Source: Mesobacillus harenae (GTDB lineage Bacteria > Bacillota > Bacilli > Bacillales > Cytobacillaceae). Taken from it: a DNA stretch of 64,000 bases. The DNA lies in contig NZ_JABUNR010000001.1 in the NCBI RefSeq assembly GCF_013343715.1, positions 372,001 to 436,000 of the forward strand, read 5' to 3'. This document shows positions 16,155-25,076 of the stretch, piece by piece. Positions within the stretch are counted from its first letter, which is position 1. Each line of letters begins with the position of its first letter. Below the pieces are notes generated by a model, which worked only from the letters and a program-made list of their open reading frames with translations, made no database searches and had not been told where the DNA came from. Both the position numbers and the translations under genes were made by a program.

Positions 16155-17441
16155 ATGGGAACGCAGGGAATAGCTGCAGCAGAAGCTAAACAGCAAGTGG
16201 AAGAGTCGTTAAATATGCTGACTTCAACACAGATAGTCGTTAAGGAAGCCTTAGCTAAGTTAGGGTATCAAGAGGAAATGTACGAACTTTTAAAAGAACC
16301 GTTGAGGATGCTGACTGTTCGGATTCCGGTCCGAATGGACGATGGTCACGTCGAGATTTTCACCGGATACCGGGCACAGCATAATGATGCAGTGGGTCCC
16401 ACAAAAGGAGGCGTCCGCTTCCACCCGGAGGTCGACGAGAATGAAGTAAAAGCTTTGTCCATGTGGATGAGCCTGAAATGCGGGATCGTTGATCTTCCTT
16501 ATGGGGGAGGAAAAGGCGGAATTATTTGCGATCCGCGCAACATGTCACTTGGTGAGCTGGAGCGCTTGAGCAGAGGTTATGTCAGGGCAATCAGCCAGAT
16601 TGTAGGACCTACTAAAGATATACCAGCTCCGGATGTCTATACGAACTCACAAATAATGGCATGGATGATGGATGAGTACAGCCGTCTGCGTGAATACGAT
16701 TCGCCAGGCTTCATTACCGGAAAACCGCTTGTTCTCGGAGGTTCACACGGACGGGAAAAGGCAACCGCCGAAGGAGTTGTCATTTGTATTGAGGAAGCAG
16801 CTAAGAAGCGGGGCATTGAAATTAAAGGTGCCCGTGTTGTAATTCAAGGGTTTGGAAATGCAGGAAGCTTCCTGGCGAAATTCTTACATGATGCCGGTGC
16901 AAAAGTAATCGGTATTTCAGATGCCAACGGTGCACTGCATGACCCCGACGGCCTTGATATTGACTATTTACTGGATCGACGTGACAGTTTCGGAACGGTA
17001 ACAAACTTATTTGATCATACAATAACGAATCAGGAGCTTCTGGAGCTTGATTGTGATATTCTTGTTCCTGCTGCGATATCGAACCAAATTACCGTCAAAA
17101 ATGCGGATAATATCAAAGCATCGATTGTCGTCGAAGCGGCGAATGGGCCTACCACATTTGAAGCAACCAAAATTCTGTCCGAGCGAGGTATCCTGCTCGT
17201 TCCAGACGTGCTGGCAAGTTCAGGCGGCGTGACTGTTTCCTATTTTGAATGGGTCCAAAACAACCAGGGCTATTACTGGAGTGAGGAAGAAGTCAGCGAA
17301 AAGCTGCGCAAGGTGATTGTGAAATCGTTTAACAATGTTTATGACACAGCGGTGGCGCGTAAGTTGAACATGCGCTTGGCCGCCTATATGGTAGGTGTCA
17401 GGAAAATGTCTGAAGCCTCTCGTTTTAGGGGCTGGGTGTAA
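16155..17441 (+). CDS. rocG: NAD-dependent catabolic glutamate dehydrogenase RocG
   Basis: Oxidatively deaminates glutamate to 2-oxoglutarate and ammonia, the last step of arginine/ornithine use. The 428-residue hexameric-type enzyme shows the substrate-binding motif LPYGGGKGGI (about 113-122), the catalytic Asp in DIPAPDVYT (about 157) and the NAD-binding GFGNAGS (about 234). The frame is open from GTG 16146, but that codon overlaps the ribosome site GAGGTG (16143-16148); ATG 16155, six bases further, is the better start. Unlike Bacillus subtilis, where rocG is a separate unit, here it lies directly behind rocD. Confidence 0.93.
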   Translation: MGTQGIAAAEAKQQVEESLNMLTSTQIVVKEALAKLGYQEEMYELLKEPLRMLTVRIPVRMDDGHVEIFTGYRAQHNDAVGPTKGGVRFHPEVDENEVKALSMWMSLKCGIVDLPYGGGKGGIICDPRNMSLGELERLSRGYVRAISQIVGPTKDIPAPDVYTNSQIMAWMMDEYSRLREYDSPGFITGKPLVLGGSHGREKATAEGVVICIEEAAKKRGIEIKGARVVIQGFGNAGSFLAKFLHDAGAKVIGISDANGALHDPDGLDIDYLLDRRDSFGTVTNLFDHTITNQELLELDCDILVPAAISNQITVKNADNIKASIVVEAANGPTTFEATKILSERGILLVPDVLASSGGVTVSYFEWVQNNQGYYWSEEEVSEKLRKVIVKSFNNVYDTAVARKLNMRLAAYMVGVRKMSEASRFRGWV

Positions 17442-17447
17442 AGTGGG

Positions 17448-17484
17448 AACATAGCTTCAAAGTCTGACTATGAGGCTATGTTTA
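17448..17484 (+). terminator. Hairpin after rocG
   Basis: AACATAGC and GCTATGTT arms just behind the rocG stop codon; followed by TTAGTG, so a modest terminator. Confidence 0.5.
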
Positions 17485-17626
17485 GTGTAAATATAGCCCA
17501 ATCTGGTGTAGTGCCTCCTATAGAGGAGTGAAACGTACTATACGGGAGTTTATCCTCAGGGTGGAGTTAAATCACTCCTATAAACATGGAGAGGCGATAA
17601 AGAATCATTTTTACTAAATAGACTAC

Positions 17627-17665
17627 AAAAAATGTCCCAAAAGTACAGCTTTTGGGACATTTTTC
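17627..17665. terminator. Bidirectional terminator
   Basis: Perfect AAAAATGTCCCAAAAG / CTTTTGGGACATTTTT stem with a five-base loop, tracts on both sides. It separates rightward roc transcription from leftward moaA transcription. Between 17666 and 17828 a 65-codon leftward frame exists but begins inside the moaA terminator, so I do not call it. Confidence 0.85.
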
Positions 17666-17828
17666 AATTTAGGTATCTAGTAAAGAGTATGATTTATCCA
17701 AAGTTAAATTGGGTATTAACTTAATTTTATTAGCATTAAATTTTAATTTTTCTAAACCGGTGTCTTTCATTGGGCTATCAGGTTCTCCAAATGGGTAATT
17801 CCTCATCCCACAACTCAAGCAGGCAATC

Positions 17829-17860
17829 AAAAAACCCCCACACGAAAAAGTACGGGGGTT
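17829..17860 (-). terminator. Terminator of moaA
   Basis: On the minus strand AACCCCC pairs with GGGGGTT around CGTACTTTTTCGTGT and is followed by TTTTTT; it starts 9 bases after the moaA stop codon. Confidence 0.85.
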
Positions 17861-17868
17861 AAACAAGC

Positions 17869-18888
17869 TTATCCGCCAATATGGCTCATTTCAATCTTTT
17901 TCCTAGTGGTGCTAGCTGTGCTTCGTTCTTCAGAATATCGATCCCGGCGACCGTTCCAGATGTCTGAAAGCAGGGTGGTCAGCTGGTCATCTGTCAAATT
18001 TCCCCGAAGCGGGGATTTGATGTCATGGCCCTTAGAGGCGAACAGGCAGGTGTAGAGCATCCCGCTTGCGGACAGGCGAGCCCTGTTACATGACGAACAA
18101 AACGCATCGGAGACAGATGAAATGACCCCAATTTCATCGTTTGAACCAACATAGCGATAGCGGCTTGCGACTTCGCCTGTGTAATTAGGATCAACTGGTT
18201 CAAGTGCCATAACTTGATGGATGTCTTCTACGATTTTCTTTTTAGGATAGACATCGTCAAGTTTCCACTCGTTTGTATTGCCTACATCCATATATTCAAT
18301 AAAACGGAGTATATGGCCTTTCTCCCGGAAAAACCTGGCCATTGGCAAAATTTCAGAATCATTCATGCCTCGTTTGACAACCATATTAATTTTCACTTTC
18401 AAGCCAGCCTCACTAGCTGCATCTATACCGTCGAGCACGGTTTTTACAGTGACGCCTCGGCCATTAATTTTTCCAAAGATCTCGTCCTTAAGCGAATCAA
18501 GGCTAATGGAAACACGTTCCAAGCCAGCCGCTTTTAACTCTTTGGCGTATTTGGGAAGAAGGGAGCCGTTTGTTGTCATGGCAATATCTTCTACTCCCTT
18601 AATATTATTTAACTTTTCAATAAGCTCGGGCAAACTCCTCCGCATCAATGGCTCTCCGCCGGTAATACGGATTTTTTTGACGCCTAGCGAATTGACGGAA
18701 ATCCTTGTCAATCGTTCTATTTCTTCGAAAGAGAGGAGTTCATCTCTTTTCAAAAAGGGATAGTCCGGACCAAATATTTCAGCAGGCATGCAATAGGTGC
18801 ATCTAAAGTTACATTTATCTGTAACTGAAATTCTCAAATCGCGAAGAGGGCGGTTAAAATAATCATATACCGTTTTTTCTGATGTCAT
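17869..18888 (-). CDS. moaA: GTP 3',8-cyclase MoaA (molybdopterin biosynthesis)
   Basis: Radical SAM enzyme of 339 residues that starts molybdenum cofactor synthesis by rearranging GTP. The SAM-type [4Fe-4S] motif is CNFRCTYC (Cys26, 30, 33); the substrate-side cluster is [18 protein letters not shown] (about Cys264, 267, 281); and the conserved RITGGEPL motif is present. It has the expected C-terminal GG, needed by MoaA. It is paired with fdhD 23 bases upstream on the same strand, and molybdoenzymes lie at 22658, 39463 and 48392, which explains its role here. Confidence 0.97.
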   Translation of the reverse strand: MTSEKTVYDYFNRPLRDLRISVTDKCNFRCTYCMPAEIFGPDYPFLKRDELLSFEEIERLTRISVNSLGVKKIRITGGEPLMRRSLPELIEKLNNIKGVEDIAMTTNGSLLPKYAKELKAAGLERVSISLDSLKDEIFGKINGRGVTVKTVLDGIDAASEAGLKVKINMVVKRGMNDSEILPMARFFREKGHILRFIEYMDVGNTNEWKLDDVYPKKKIVEDIHQVMALEPVDPNYTGEVASRYRYVGSNDEIGVISSVSDAFCSSCNRARLSASGMLYTCLFASKGHDIKSPLRGNLTDDQLTTLLSDIWNGRRDRYSEERSTASTTRKKIEMSHIGG

Positions 18889-18911
18889 TGCGTTTCCCTC
18901 CCTTTAAAATC

Positions 18912-19700
18912 CTATTCTGTGATTCTTTCTGAACATGAATACACATTAAATGACTTTCCGCGGATAAACCCGACTGCTGTGATGTTTAGGTCTCTGGCCA
19001 GTTTGATGGCCAGGTCAGTCGGAGCTGATTTTGACAGGACGATCCCTACACCAATTTTCGCTGCTTTTAACAAAACTTCGGAAGAAATACGTCCACTAAA
19101 TACTATTATCTTATCACGGACAGGCACCCGATTCAAAAGACTGAATCCTAGTAGCTTATCCAAGGCATTATGGCGGCCGATGTCAGTACGGACTGCAATA
19201 GTCTCTTCAGCAGTGCATAGAGCGGCATTGTGAACTCCGCCTGTTTCTTGAAAAACCTGCGAACTGTTCTGCATTTGATTCATGAGCTCAATACATTGAG
19301 CTGCAGTGATTGTTGTTGTAGATGTAGATGTTTTTGCCGTCTTTGCGTCATTGTGAAAGTAAAATTGCCGGCTTTTTCCACAGCAGGATCCAATAAACCG
19401 TTTCGAATAGTATTCTTGGCTCGTAATTGTGTTTGCTTTTAACATAACATAAGCATAGCCGCGGCTTTCGTCGATGTTAATTGAATGAATGTCTTTATAA
19501 AAACGAATGACACCCTCAGACGCCAGAAAGCCTACCACCATTTCCTCAAAGTCGGTTGGTGTACAAACCATTGTTGCGAATTCGAGGTCATTAACATAAA
19601 CTGTCAGAGGAAATTCGTTTACAATATCATCTTCAATTTCAGTGAATTTACCTTCGTTATATTTTTTGATTTTGTATTTTTCGCTCATACTCTCTAGCAT
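18912..19700 (-). CDS. fdhD: Formate dehydrogenase accessory sulfurtransferase FdhD
   Basis: Transfers sulfur to the molybdenum cofactor of formate dehydrogenase before insertion. The 262-residue chain holds the catalytic cysteine region GSCCGKSRQ (Cys106/107) and the conserved GGVHNAALC and DIGRHNALDKLLG segments. A frame upstream is open to GTG 19739, but AGGTGATT stands right before ATG 19700, which I take as the start. It forms a two-gene unit with moaA. The likely client is the FdhF-like enzyme at 22658, just across the divergent region. Confidence 0.93.
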   Translation of the reverse strand: MLESMSEKYKIKKYNEGKFTEIEDDIVNEFPLTVYVNDLEFATMVCTPTDFEEMVVGFLASEGVIRFYKDIHSINIDESRGYAYVMLKANTITSQEYYSKRFIGSCCGKSRQFYFHNDAKTAKTSTSTTTITAAQCIELMNQMQNSSQVFQETGGVHNAALCTAEETIAVRTDIGRHNALDKLLGFSLLNRVPVRDKIIVFSGRISSEVLLKAAKIGVGIVLSKSAPTDLAIKLARDLNITAVGFIRGKSFNVYSCSERITE

Positions 19701-19867
19701 TGTAATCACCTGTTTTTTAGAATATAAAAAGCTAACCACATTCTTAGTCTTTTCACAAGAAAAATAAACTACATGGTGATAGTGTAAAATTGATATAACA
19801 AAGTTTTTAAAAGTAGTTGCACATGTTTTTATAAAGTGATATTATTTTTTTGTTCATAAAACTGTCA

Positions 19868-20045
19868 CATTTTGATTCGAGATAGCGATCCTGTCGTCGG
19901 TTAAAGTGTAACTTGTAGTGAAAGCGATTAACTGTTGGTCCGATAGTAGCGAAACCTGCTTGATACTAACCGTCAATTTTCCTCTGCAGCCCGAAGTCTA
20001 GGCTGATACAGAAAAATTGGCGGTTTTCTGTTTTTCGTTTCTTTT
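19868..20045 (+). ncRNA. Structured leader ending in a terminator, unidentified (riboswitch-like candidate)
   Basis: About 390 to 210 bases before the transporter gene. A seven-pair helix (CGGTTAA with TTAACTG, about 19896-19902 and 19928-19934) and further short pairings come first, then an intrinsic terminator: CCGTCAATTTTCCTCTG pairs with CAGAAAAATTGGCGG (19969-20030), followed by TTTTCTGTTTTT. An attenuated leader is the natural reading, with the ligand unknown; I could not match it to a riboswitch class I know. Another 200 bases without a gene lie between terminator and start codon. Confidence 0.35.
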
Positions 20046-20256
20046 TTCAATTCCGAATCCGTGTGAGGCTTCCAGAAATTTATACATACCAGGGAACTTT
20101 CAAAAGGACGGGAAAATAAAAAGAACTTTTTAGAAGGTTCTTGATTTCAGTTCTGTTGCATAGTCTGTGATTGGAATCCAGCGCGCTTAATAACAATCGG
20201 ATTCTTAAAAAGCAACAAGGTATTGAGTCAGAACCCATGACTTAGGGGGAAGACAA

Positions 20257-21522
20257 ATGAAAAAGACAAAAAACCGCTGGCTTATTGCCGCGTCGGCAGT
20301 GGGAATTCACATTTCCATTGGTTCGGTGTATGCCTGGAGTAACTTCACGAACCCACTTATCGAGGAATTCGGCTGGAGCTCAAAGCAAGTTCAGTTAACG
20401 TTCAGTTTAGCAATATTATTTTTGGGATTATCTGCAGCTTTTATGGGTCATTTTGTTGAGAAACACGGACCGAAAAAATCAGGCCTTCTCGCAGCAGCCT
20501 TTTTCGGAGCAGGTATCTTAGGCTCTGGACTAGCTGTTAACCTCGGATCATTGCCATTATTGTATATTACCTATGGGGTTCTAGGCGGAATTGGTTTAGG
20601 AGTTGGTTATATTGCTCCTGTCTCAACTTTGGTTAAATGGTTCCCTGACCGCCGCGGCCTGGCTACAGGGCTTGCGATTATGGGATTTGGGTTCGCGGCA
20701 GCAATTAGCAGTCCGATCATGGATACTTTAATAAAATCTGTTGGTACAGCTAATACGTTTTATATTTTAGGTGCTGCTTATTTCATTATTATGACATTAT
20801 CATCCCTTTATCTCGAAAGGCCGCCGGCTGATTGGGCACCAGAAGGCTTTAAGGAAAAAATCAAGTCTGGCAAAGTAAATGTTAAGCAAGACTTATCTCA
20901 ACTTACTGCCAATGAAGCAATTAAAACATCACGCTTCTATTATTTATGGATTATGCTATTTATTAACGTAACGTGCGGAATTGCAATTCTATCTGCAGCA
21001 AAGCCTTTGGCGGAAGAAAGTATTGGACTTACTACTGCTGAAGCTGCTGCGCTTGTTGGTGTGTTAGGTTTATTCAACGGTTTAGGCCGGATTGCCTGGG
21101 CGTCAATTTCCGACTATATTGGCCGTCCAAACACGTATACGATCTTCTTTGCATCACAAATTATTTTGTTTACATTATTGCCGATGACAAAAGAAGCGAT
21201 TCTTTTCCAGGTTATGCTTGCGGTTGTTTACACAATGTATGGTGGAGGGTTTGCCGCGATTCCTGCCTTTATCGGTGACATGTTTGGTACAAAACAGTTA
21301 GGTGCTATCCATGGTTACATTTTAACTGCTTGGGCTGCTGCTGGACTTGCAGGTCCAATGTTCGCAGCTTGGATGAAGGATACTACAGGAAGCTATGCAT
21401 CAAGCTTAACTTTCTTCGCTGGATTATTCGTTATAGCGCTGATCGTTTCCTTACTGATTCGCCGTGATATTAGTAAGCTGCGTAAAATGAATACAGCGAA
21501 TGAAACAAAATTGGCTGGCTAA
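20257..21522 (+). CDS. OFA-family MFS transporter (oxalate:formate antiporter-like)
   Basis: A 421-residue, twelve-segment major facilitator of the oxalate/formate antiporter family. The N-terminal signature GSVYAWSNFTNPL (about 21-33) is characteristic, as is the WFPDRRGLATGLA loop after TM4. Members exchange or take up small carboxylates such as formate or oxalate. Position supports formate: the gene lies between fdhD/moaA and an FdhF-like enzyme. TTAGGGGGA before ATG 20257. Expression may be gated by the leader terminator at 19969-20030. Confidence 0.85.
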   Translation: MKKTKNRWLIAASAVGIHISIGSVYAWSNFTNPLIEEFGWSSKQVQLTFSLAILFLGLSAAFMGHFVEKHGPKKSGLLAAAFFGAGILGSGLAVNLGSLPLLYITYGVLGGIGLGVGYIAPVSTLVKWFPDRRGLATGLAIMGFGFAAAISSPIMDTLIKSVGTANTFYILGAAYFIIMTLSSLYLERPPADWAPEGFKEKIKSGKVNVKQDLSQLTANEAIKTSRFYYLWIMLFINVTCGIAILSAAKPLAEESIGLTTAEAAALVGVLGLFNGLGRIAWASISDYIGRPNTYTIFFASQIILFTLLPMTKEAILFQVMLAVVYTMYGGGFAAIPAFIGDMFGTKQLGAIHGYILTAWAAAGLAGPMFAAWMKDTTGSYASSLTFFAGLFVIALIVSLLIRRDISKLRKMNTANETKLAG

Positions 21523-21596
21523 TTACTTTGTTCATCTATCATTAGTGTGGTAAAATACCAATCAAGTTATAACCACAATAGATGGCAGGAGATATC

Positions 21597-21956
21597 GTGA
21601 ATAAATACGAAGCAGAATTTAGTAATATAGTACGTTCTTTTCGGAAAAAACACATGGGGAAAGGTCCTAGCAAAATTACAACTACCTTTTGTAAAAATTG
21701 GGCTATTTGTGAGATGGAAGGCAACCTCTCTCCTGTAGAGAAATTTATGGCTTCTGCCATTGAAGGCAAGCAGGCACTGAGATCTGCCAGAACAGAAATG
21801 GTAAAAGATATGTATCGAAAACATCCGCCAACAGAGATGGAAGAGTTCTTAGGATGTAAGTTTAAGGAACTTTTTGTAGATATAGATATTGACCGTGATT
21901 TTGGAATGTCGATCTTCGTGTTCGACGAAGACCTGCAAGCTAAGTTTAATAAATAG
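21597..21956 (+). CDS. DUF2294 domain-containing protein
   Basis: A 119-residue cytoplasmic protein of the DUF2294 family, recognisable by the KHMGKGPSKITTTF stretch (about 15-28), the ...VEKFMASAIEGK... centre and the C-terminal acidic part. Biochemical function is unknown. The frame is open from ATG 21582, but the ribosome site GCAGGAGAT lies inside that extension, so the GTG at 21597 (product starting MNKYEAEF) is the better start. It stands between the OFA transporter and the FdhF-like gene, and may be transcribed with the transporter, as inference. Confidence 0.8.
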   Translation: MNKYEAEFSNIVRSFRKKHMGKGPSKITTTFCKNWAICEMEGNLSPVEKFMASAIEGKQALRSARTEMVKDMYRKHPPTEMEEFLGCKFKELFVDIDIDRDFGMSIFVFDEDLQAKFNK

Positions 21957-21989
21957 GTATGGCACTTGGTAGCGACCCTGCAAAAGACT

Positions 21990-22042
21990 AACCACCGATG
22001 AAACTCACCAGCTAAAGCGAACGAGTTAACGGTGGTTTTTCT
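21990..22042 (+). terminator. Terminator after the DUF2294 gene
   Basis: AACCACCG pairs with CGGTGGTT (plus inner AACTC/GAGTT), followed by a T-rich tract. Confidence 0.8.
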
Positions 22043-22076
22043 TTTGTTTATTAAACTTAATTGCTACTTAACAAGC

Positions 22077-22578
22077 GGTCGGCTTCGCTTTTTTTATCCA
22101 GCTGCGCCTCCCAGAAACTCGGCAAACTTCGGCTCCTCCGGCAGAAGCACAAACCGCTTCTTTGCCGGATCCTCCAGTTTGCTCGTTTCTAGACGGTCGG
22201 CTTCGCTTTTATTTATCCAGCTGCGCCTCCCAGAAACTCGGCAAACTTCGGTTCCTCCTTCAGAAGCACAAACCGCTTCTTTGTCGGATCCTCCAGTTTG
22301 CTCGTTTCTAGACAGTCGGCTTCGCTTTTATTTTATCCTGCTGCGCCTCCCAGAAACTCGGCAAACTTCGGTTCCTCCTTCAGAAGCACAAACCGCTTCT
22401 TTGTCGGATCCTCCAGTTTGCTCGTTTCTAGACGGTCGGCTTCGCTTTTATTTTATCCAGCTGCGCCTCCCAGAAACTCGGCAAACTTCGGTTCCTCCTT
22501 CAAAAGCACAAACCGCTTCTTTGTCGGATCCTCCAGTTTGCTCGTTTCTAGACGGTCGGCTTCGCTTTTATTTATCAA
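22077..22578. repeat. Tandem repeat, about 4.2 copies of a 118-120-bp unit
   Basis: Units start at 22077, 22195, 22314, 22434 and 22554 (last one partial), each opening with GGTCGGCTTCGCTTTT and containing CTGCGCCTCCCAGAAACTCG and GGATCCTCCAGTTTGCTCG. Copies 2-4 are nearly identical while the first has diverged and is two bases shorter. The 120-base period keeps long reading frames open on the plus strand, but these have no credible start or protein character. It lies in the promoter region of the FdhF-like gene. Confidence 0.9.
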
Positions 22579-22657
22579 ATTGGCATTTAAGAAAAGCGGT
22601 AGTTTTTTGCTTTTCTATCATATATTAAAATAGCAGATTGAATTGGGAGTGTTTATT

Positions 22658-25018
22658 ATGGGAAAAACTAAACATCCAGGACCTCAGAAAAAAGCGGCTA
22701 TGCCGTCACCAAAGCATTGGGTTAGCCCAATTCCATTTGGACTGACAAAGGTTAAGCCTAAACATATAAGAGACACTATGAAAATACTTTGGGACAACAA
22801 AGATAATATCGGATATGCGACAAATATCCTTACAAAAGGTGTTTGTGATGGATGTGCGCTTGGTGTTTCAGGACTCTATGACCAAACTTTAACTGGACCG
22901 CATATTTGTACGACAAGAATGAATGTTCTTCGTTTAAATACAGCTGGTGCAGTAAAATCAGATATTCTCCATGCAGATATCGACGAGCTGAGAAAATATG
23001 ACAGCACCCAGCTGCGAAAGCTAGGACGTATTCCTTACCCGATGATTCGCCGGAAAGGGGAGCGTAAATTCTCTCGGATCACTTGGGATGATGCGATGGA
23101 CATGATCGCTGAAAAAATGAAAAAGCTGGATCCAAAGCAGTACGCGTTTTACTTAACTAGCCGGGGAATTACAAATGAATCCTACTATGTAGCAGGCAAG
23201 GTAGCCCGGTTTCTTGGGACAAATAATATCGATAACGCGAGCCGTATTTGCCACTCACCTTCTAAAACAGCGTTAAAGCGCTCAATTGGCGTTGGTGCTT
23301 CGACCTCAAACTACCTGGACTGGATTGGAACAGATGTCCTGTTATTCTGGGGAAGTGTGGCATCCAACAGTTCTCCTGTTTCCACAAAATATATGCTTGA
23401 GGCGAAGAAAAAGGGAACTAAAATCATCGTTGTAAACCCTTATAAAGAGCCAGCAATGGATGAATATTGGATTCCATCAAACCCAGAATCTGCCCTATTC
23501 GGGACAAAGATAGCAGATGATTTTTACCAGGTTAATATTGGTGGAGACATTGCGTTTATGCATGGAATTATGAAGCACTGGTTTGATATGGAAGAAAAGC
23601 AGTACGGAGCTGCAATCAATCACCAGTTTGTGAACGAACACGTGAATGGCTATGATGAACTAAAAGCTACCGTTCAGGAACAAGCATGGGAAGATATTGT
23701 AAAATCATCCGGCGTGCCAAAGGAACGAATTATTGAACTGGCTGAGCTGCTCGCTAATAGTAAAAATGCAGTCTACGCTTGGGCCTTGGGATTAACCATG
23801 CATTCGTTTGCAACAGATAATATCTCTCAAGTAGCCAACCTTGCCTTGCTGCGTGGACACCTTGGCAGAGAGCATGCCGGCCTTATGCCATTCCGCGGAC
23901 ACTCTTCTGTTCAGGGAAGCGGTGAGATGGGTGCAGACCCATTTGTATTGCCAGGCGGGGATTTTTATGGTGAGAATATCGAGCGTATTGAAAAATTATG
24001 GGGATTTGAATTGGAAAAATGGCAAGGAGATATTGTAGGAGTTACCTTGGAAAATATCGTGCTGCCAGAAGACCACGAACGAAAGATTAAAATGTATTAC
24101 ATGTCAGGCGGTAATTTTCTTGAAACGATGCCAGATCCTGACTTTATCGAAAAAGCTTTATCTGAGCTTGAAATTCGAGTGCATCAGGATATCATCCTGA
24201 ATACATCAACACTTGTTGATGCAAAAGAAGCCGTTATCGTTCTTCCTGCTAAAACTCGCTATGAGCAAGAAGGTGGCGGGACATCGACTTCTACAGAGCG
24301 GATGGTCTACTTCAGTCCTGAAATCGAAGGCAACAAGAATATGGTTGAAGAAGCTCGTGCTGAGTGGAAAATTTATGTAGATCTGGCCAAACGAGTCAAG
24401 CCTGAAACAGCTCACTTGGTTGATTTCAAAGATGGCCAGGAGATTCGTGATGAAATAGCTAAAGCAAATCCAAACTATGATGGAATTCAGGACCTTAAGA
24501 AAGCCGGCGATGTTTTCCAATGGGGCGGTGCCTGGTTATGCGAGGATGGTATTTGTCCAACACCGGATGGTAAAGGAAATTTGATTCCTGTCGAAATTCC
24601 CGATCTAGGTAAAAAAGAAGGGCAGTTTATTGTGACATCCCGCCGTGGCAAACAGTTCAACTCCATGGTATACAGCGAGGTCGATCCGCTAAATGGAGCT
24701 GGACGTTATGATGTATTGATGAATGCAGAGGATGCCCATAAGTTAAGCATTGCTGAAGGAGAAGGCATTGTCTTATACAATGGCTTTGGCGTCTTCCAGG
24801 GAAGAGCCAAGTTCGTTGAAATCGCACGAGAAAATGTAGAAGTGCACTTCCCAGAAGGTAACTTCTTGCTTCCTAGAGGCCGCTACGAAAAATTTGCTGG
24901 CATTCCAGATTACAACATCACTGTAACACTTGAAAAAGCAGACCGTTTCAACGCCCGCAAAGACGTTGAATTCCAAGAAAAACGCATTGCAGACGATGAA
25001 ATCGATGCACCAGCATAA
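22658..25018 (+). CDS. FdhF/YdeP-family molybdopterin oxidoreductase (formate dehydrogenase-like)
   Basis: A 786-residue soluble molybdopterin enzyme. There is no full N-terminal ferredoxin domain; instead CDGCALG (about Cys64, 67) followed by ICTTRM supplies the few cysteines. The Mo-ligand position reads RICHSPS (Cys about 198) where Escherichia coli FdhH has selenocysteine in a similar VUHGPS context. The VLLFWGSVASNSSP and SRRGKQFNSM segments are family features. TGGGAGTG leads ATG 22658; the frame is open from TTG 22643, which I reject. Its neighbours (FdhD, MoaA, OFA transporter) support formate as substrate, but YdeP-type relatives have other or unknown roles, so formate oxidation is likely and not certain. 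Confidence 0.83.
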   Translation: MGKTKHPGPQKKAAMPSPKHWVSPIPFGLTKVKPKHIRDTMKILWDNKDNIGYATNILTKGVCDGCALGVSGLYDQTLTGPHICTTRMNVLRLNTAGAVKSDILHADIDELRKYDSTQLRKLGRIPYPMIRRKGERKFSRITWDDAMDMIAEKMKKLDPKQYAFYLTSRGITNESYYVAGKVARFLGTNNIDNASRICHSPSKTALKRSIGVGASTSNYLDWIGTDVLLFWGSVASNSSPVSTKYMLEAKKKGTKIIVVNPYKEPAMDEYWIPSNPESALFGTKIADDFYQVNIGGDIAFMHGIMKHWFDMEEKQYGAAINHQFVNEHVNGYDELKATVQEQAWEDIVKSSGVPKERIIELAELLANSKNAVYAWALGLTMHSFATDNISQVANLALLRGHLGREHAGLMPFRGHSSVQGSGEMGADPFVLPGGDFYGENIERIEKLWGFELEKWQGDIVGVTLENIVLPEDHERKIKMYYMSGGNFLETMPDPDFIEKALSELEIRVHQDIILNTSTLVDAKEAVIVLPAKTRYEQEGGGTSTSTERMVYFSPEIEGNKNMVEEARAEWKIYVDLAKRVKPETAHLVDFKDGQEIRDEIAKANPNYDGIQDLKKAGDVFQWGGAWLCEDGICPTPDGKGNLIPVEIPDLGKKEGQFIVTSRRGKQFNSMVYSEVDPLNGAGRYDVLMNAEDAHKLSIAEGEGIVLYNGFGVFQGRAKFVEIARENVEVHFPEGNFLLPRGRYEKFAGIPDYNITVTLEKADRFNARKDVEFQEKRIADDEIDAPA

Positions 25019-25025
25019 AAAATAA

Positions 25026-25067
25026 GGTGACAGGCACCATCCAGAAAACTGGATGGTGCCTGTCACC
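25026..25067. terminator. Palindromic terminator-like repeat, copy B
   Basis: A perfect 19-pair stem, GGTGACAGGCACCATCCAG with its complement, four A in the loop and TTTT behind. It is shared by convergent genes (FdhF-like and histidine kinase) and duplicates the sequence at 11346-11384. Confidence 0.85.
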
Positions 25068-25076
25068 TTTTCGGGT

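Noticed and set aside
17669-17866. 65-codon leftward frame behind moaA
   Set aside because: Its start codon and first twelve codons lie within the moaA terminator hairpin; no ribosome site is present. A short real peptide starting later cannot be fully excluded.
19868-20045. Guanidine-I (ykkC) riboswitch reading of the leader, prompted by GGTCCGATAG
   Set aside because: The conserved CTAGGG-type and ACACG-type parts of that class are missing; kept only as an unidentified leader.
22032-22633. Long open frames through the tandem repeat
   Set aside because: They are kept open by the 120-base period and repeat the same Ser/Arg/Pro-rich words; no ribosome site and no protein character.
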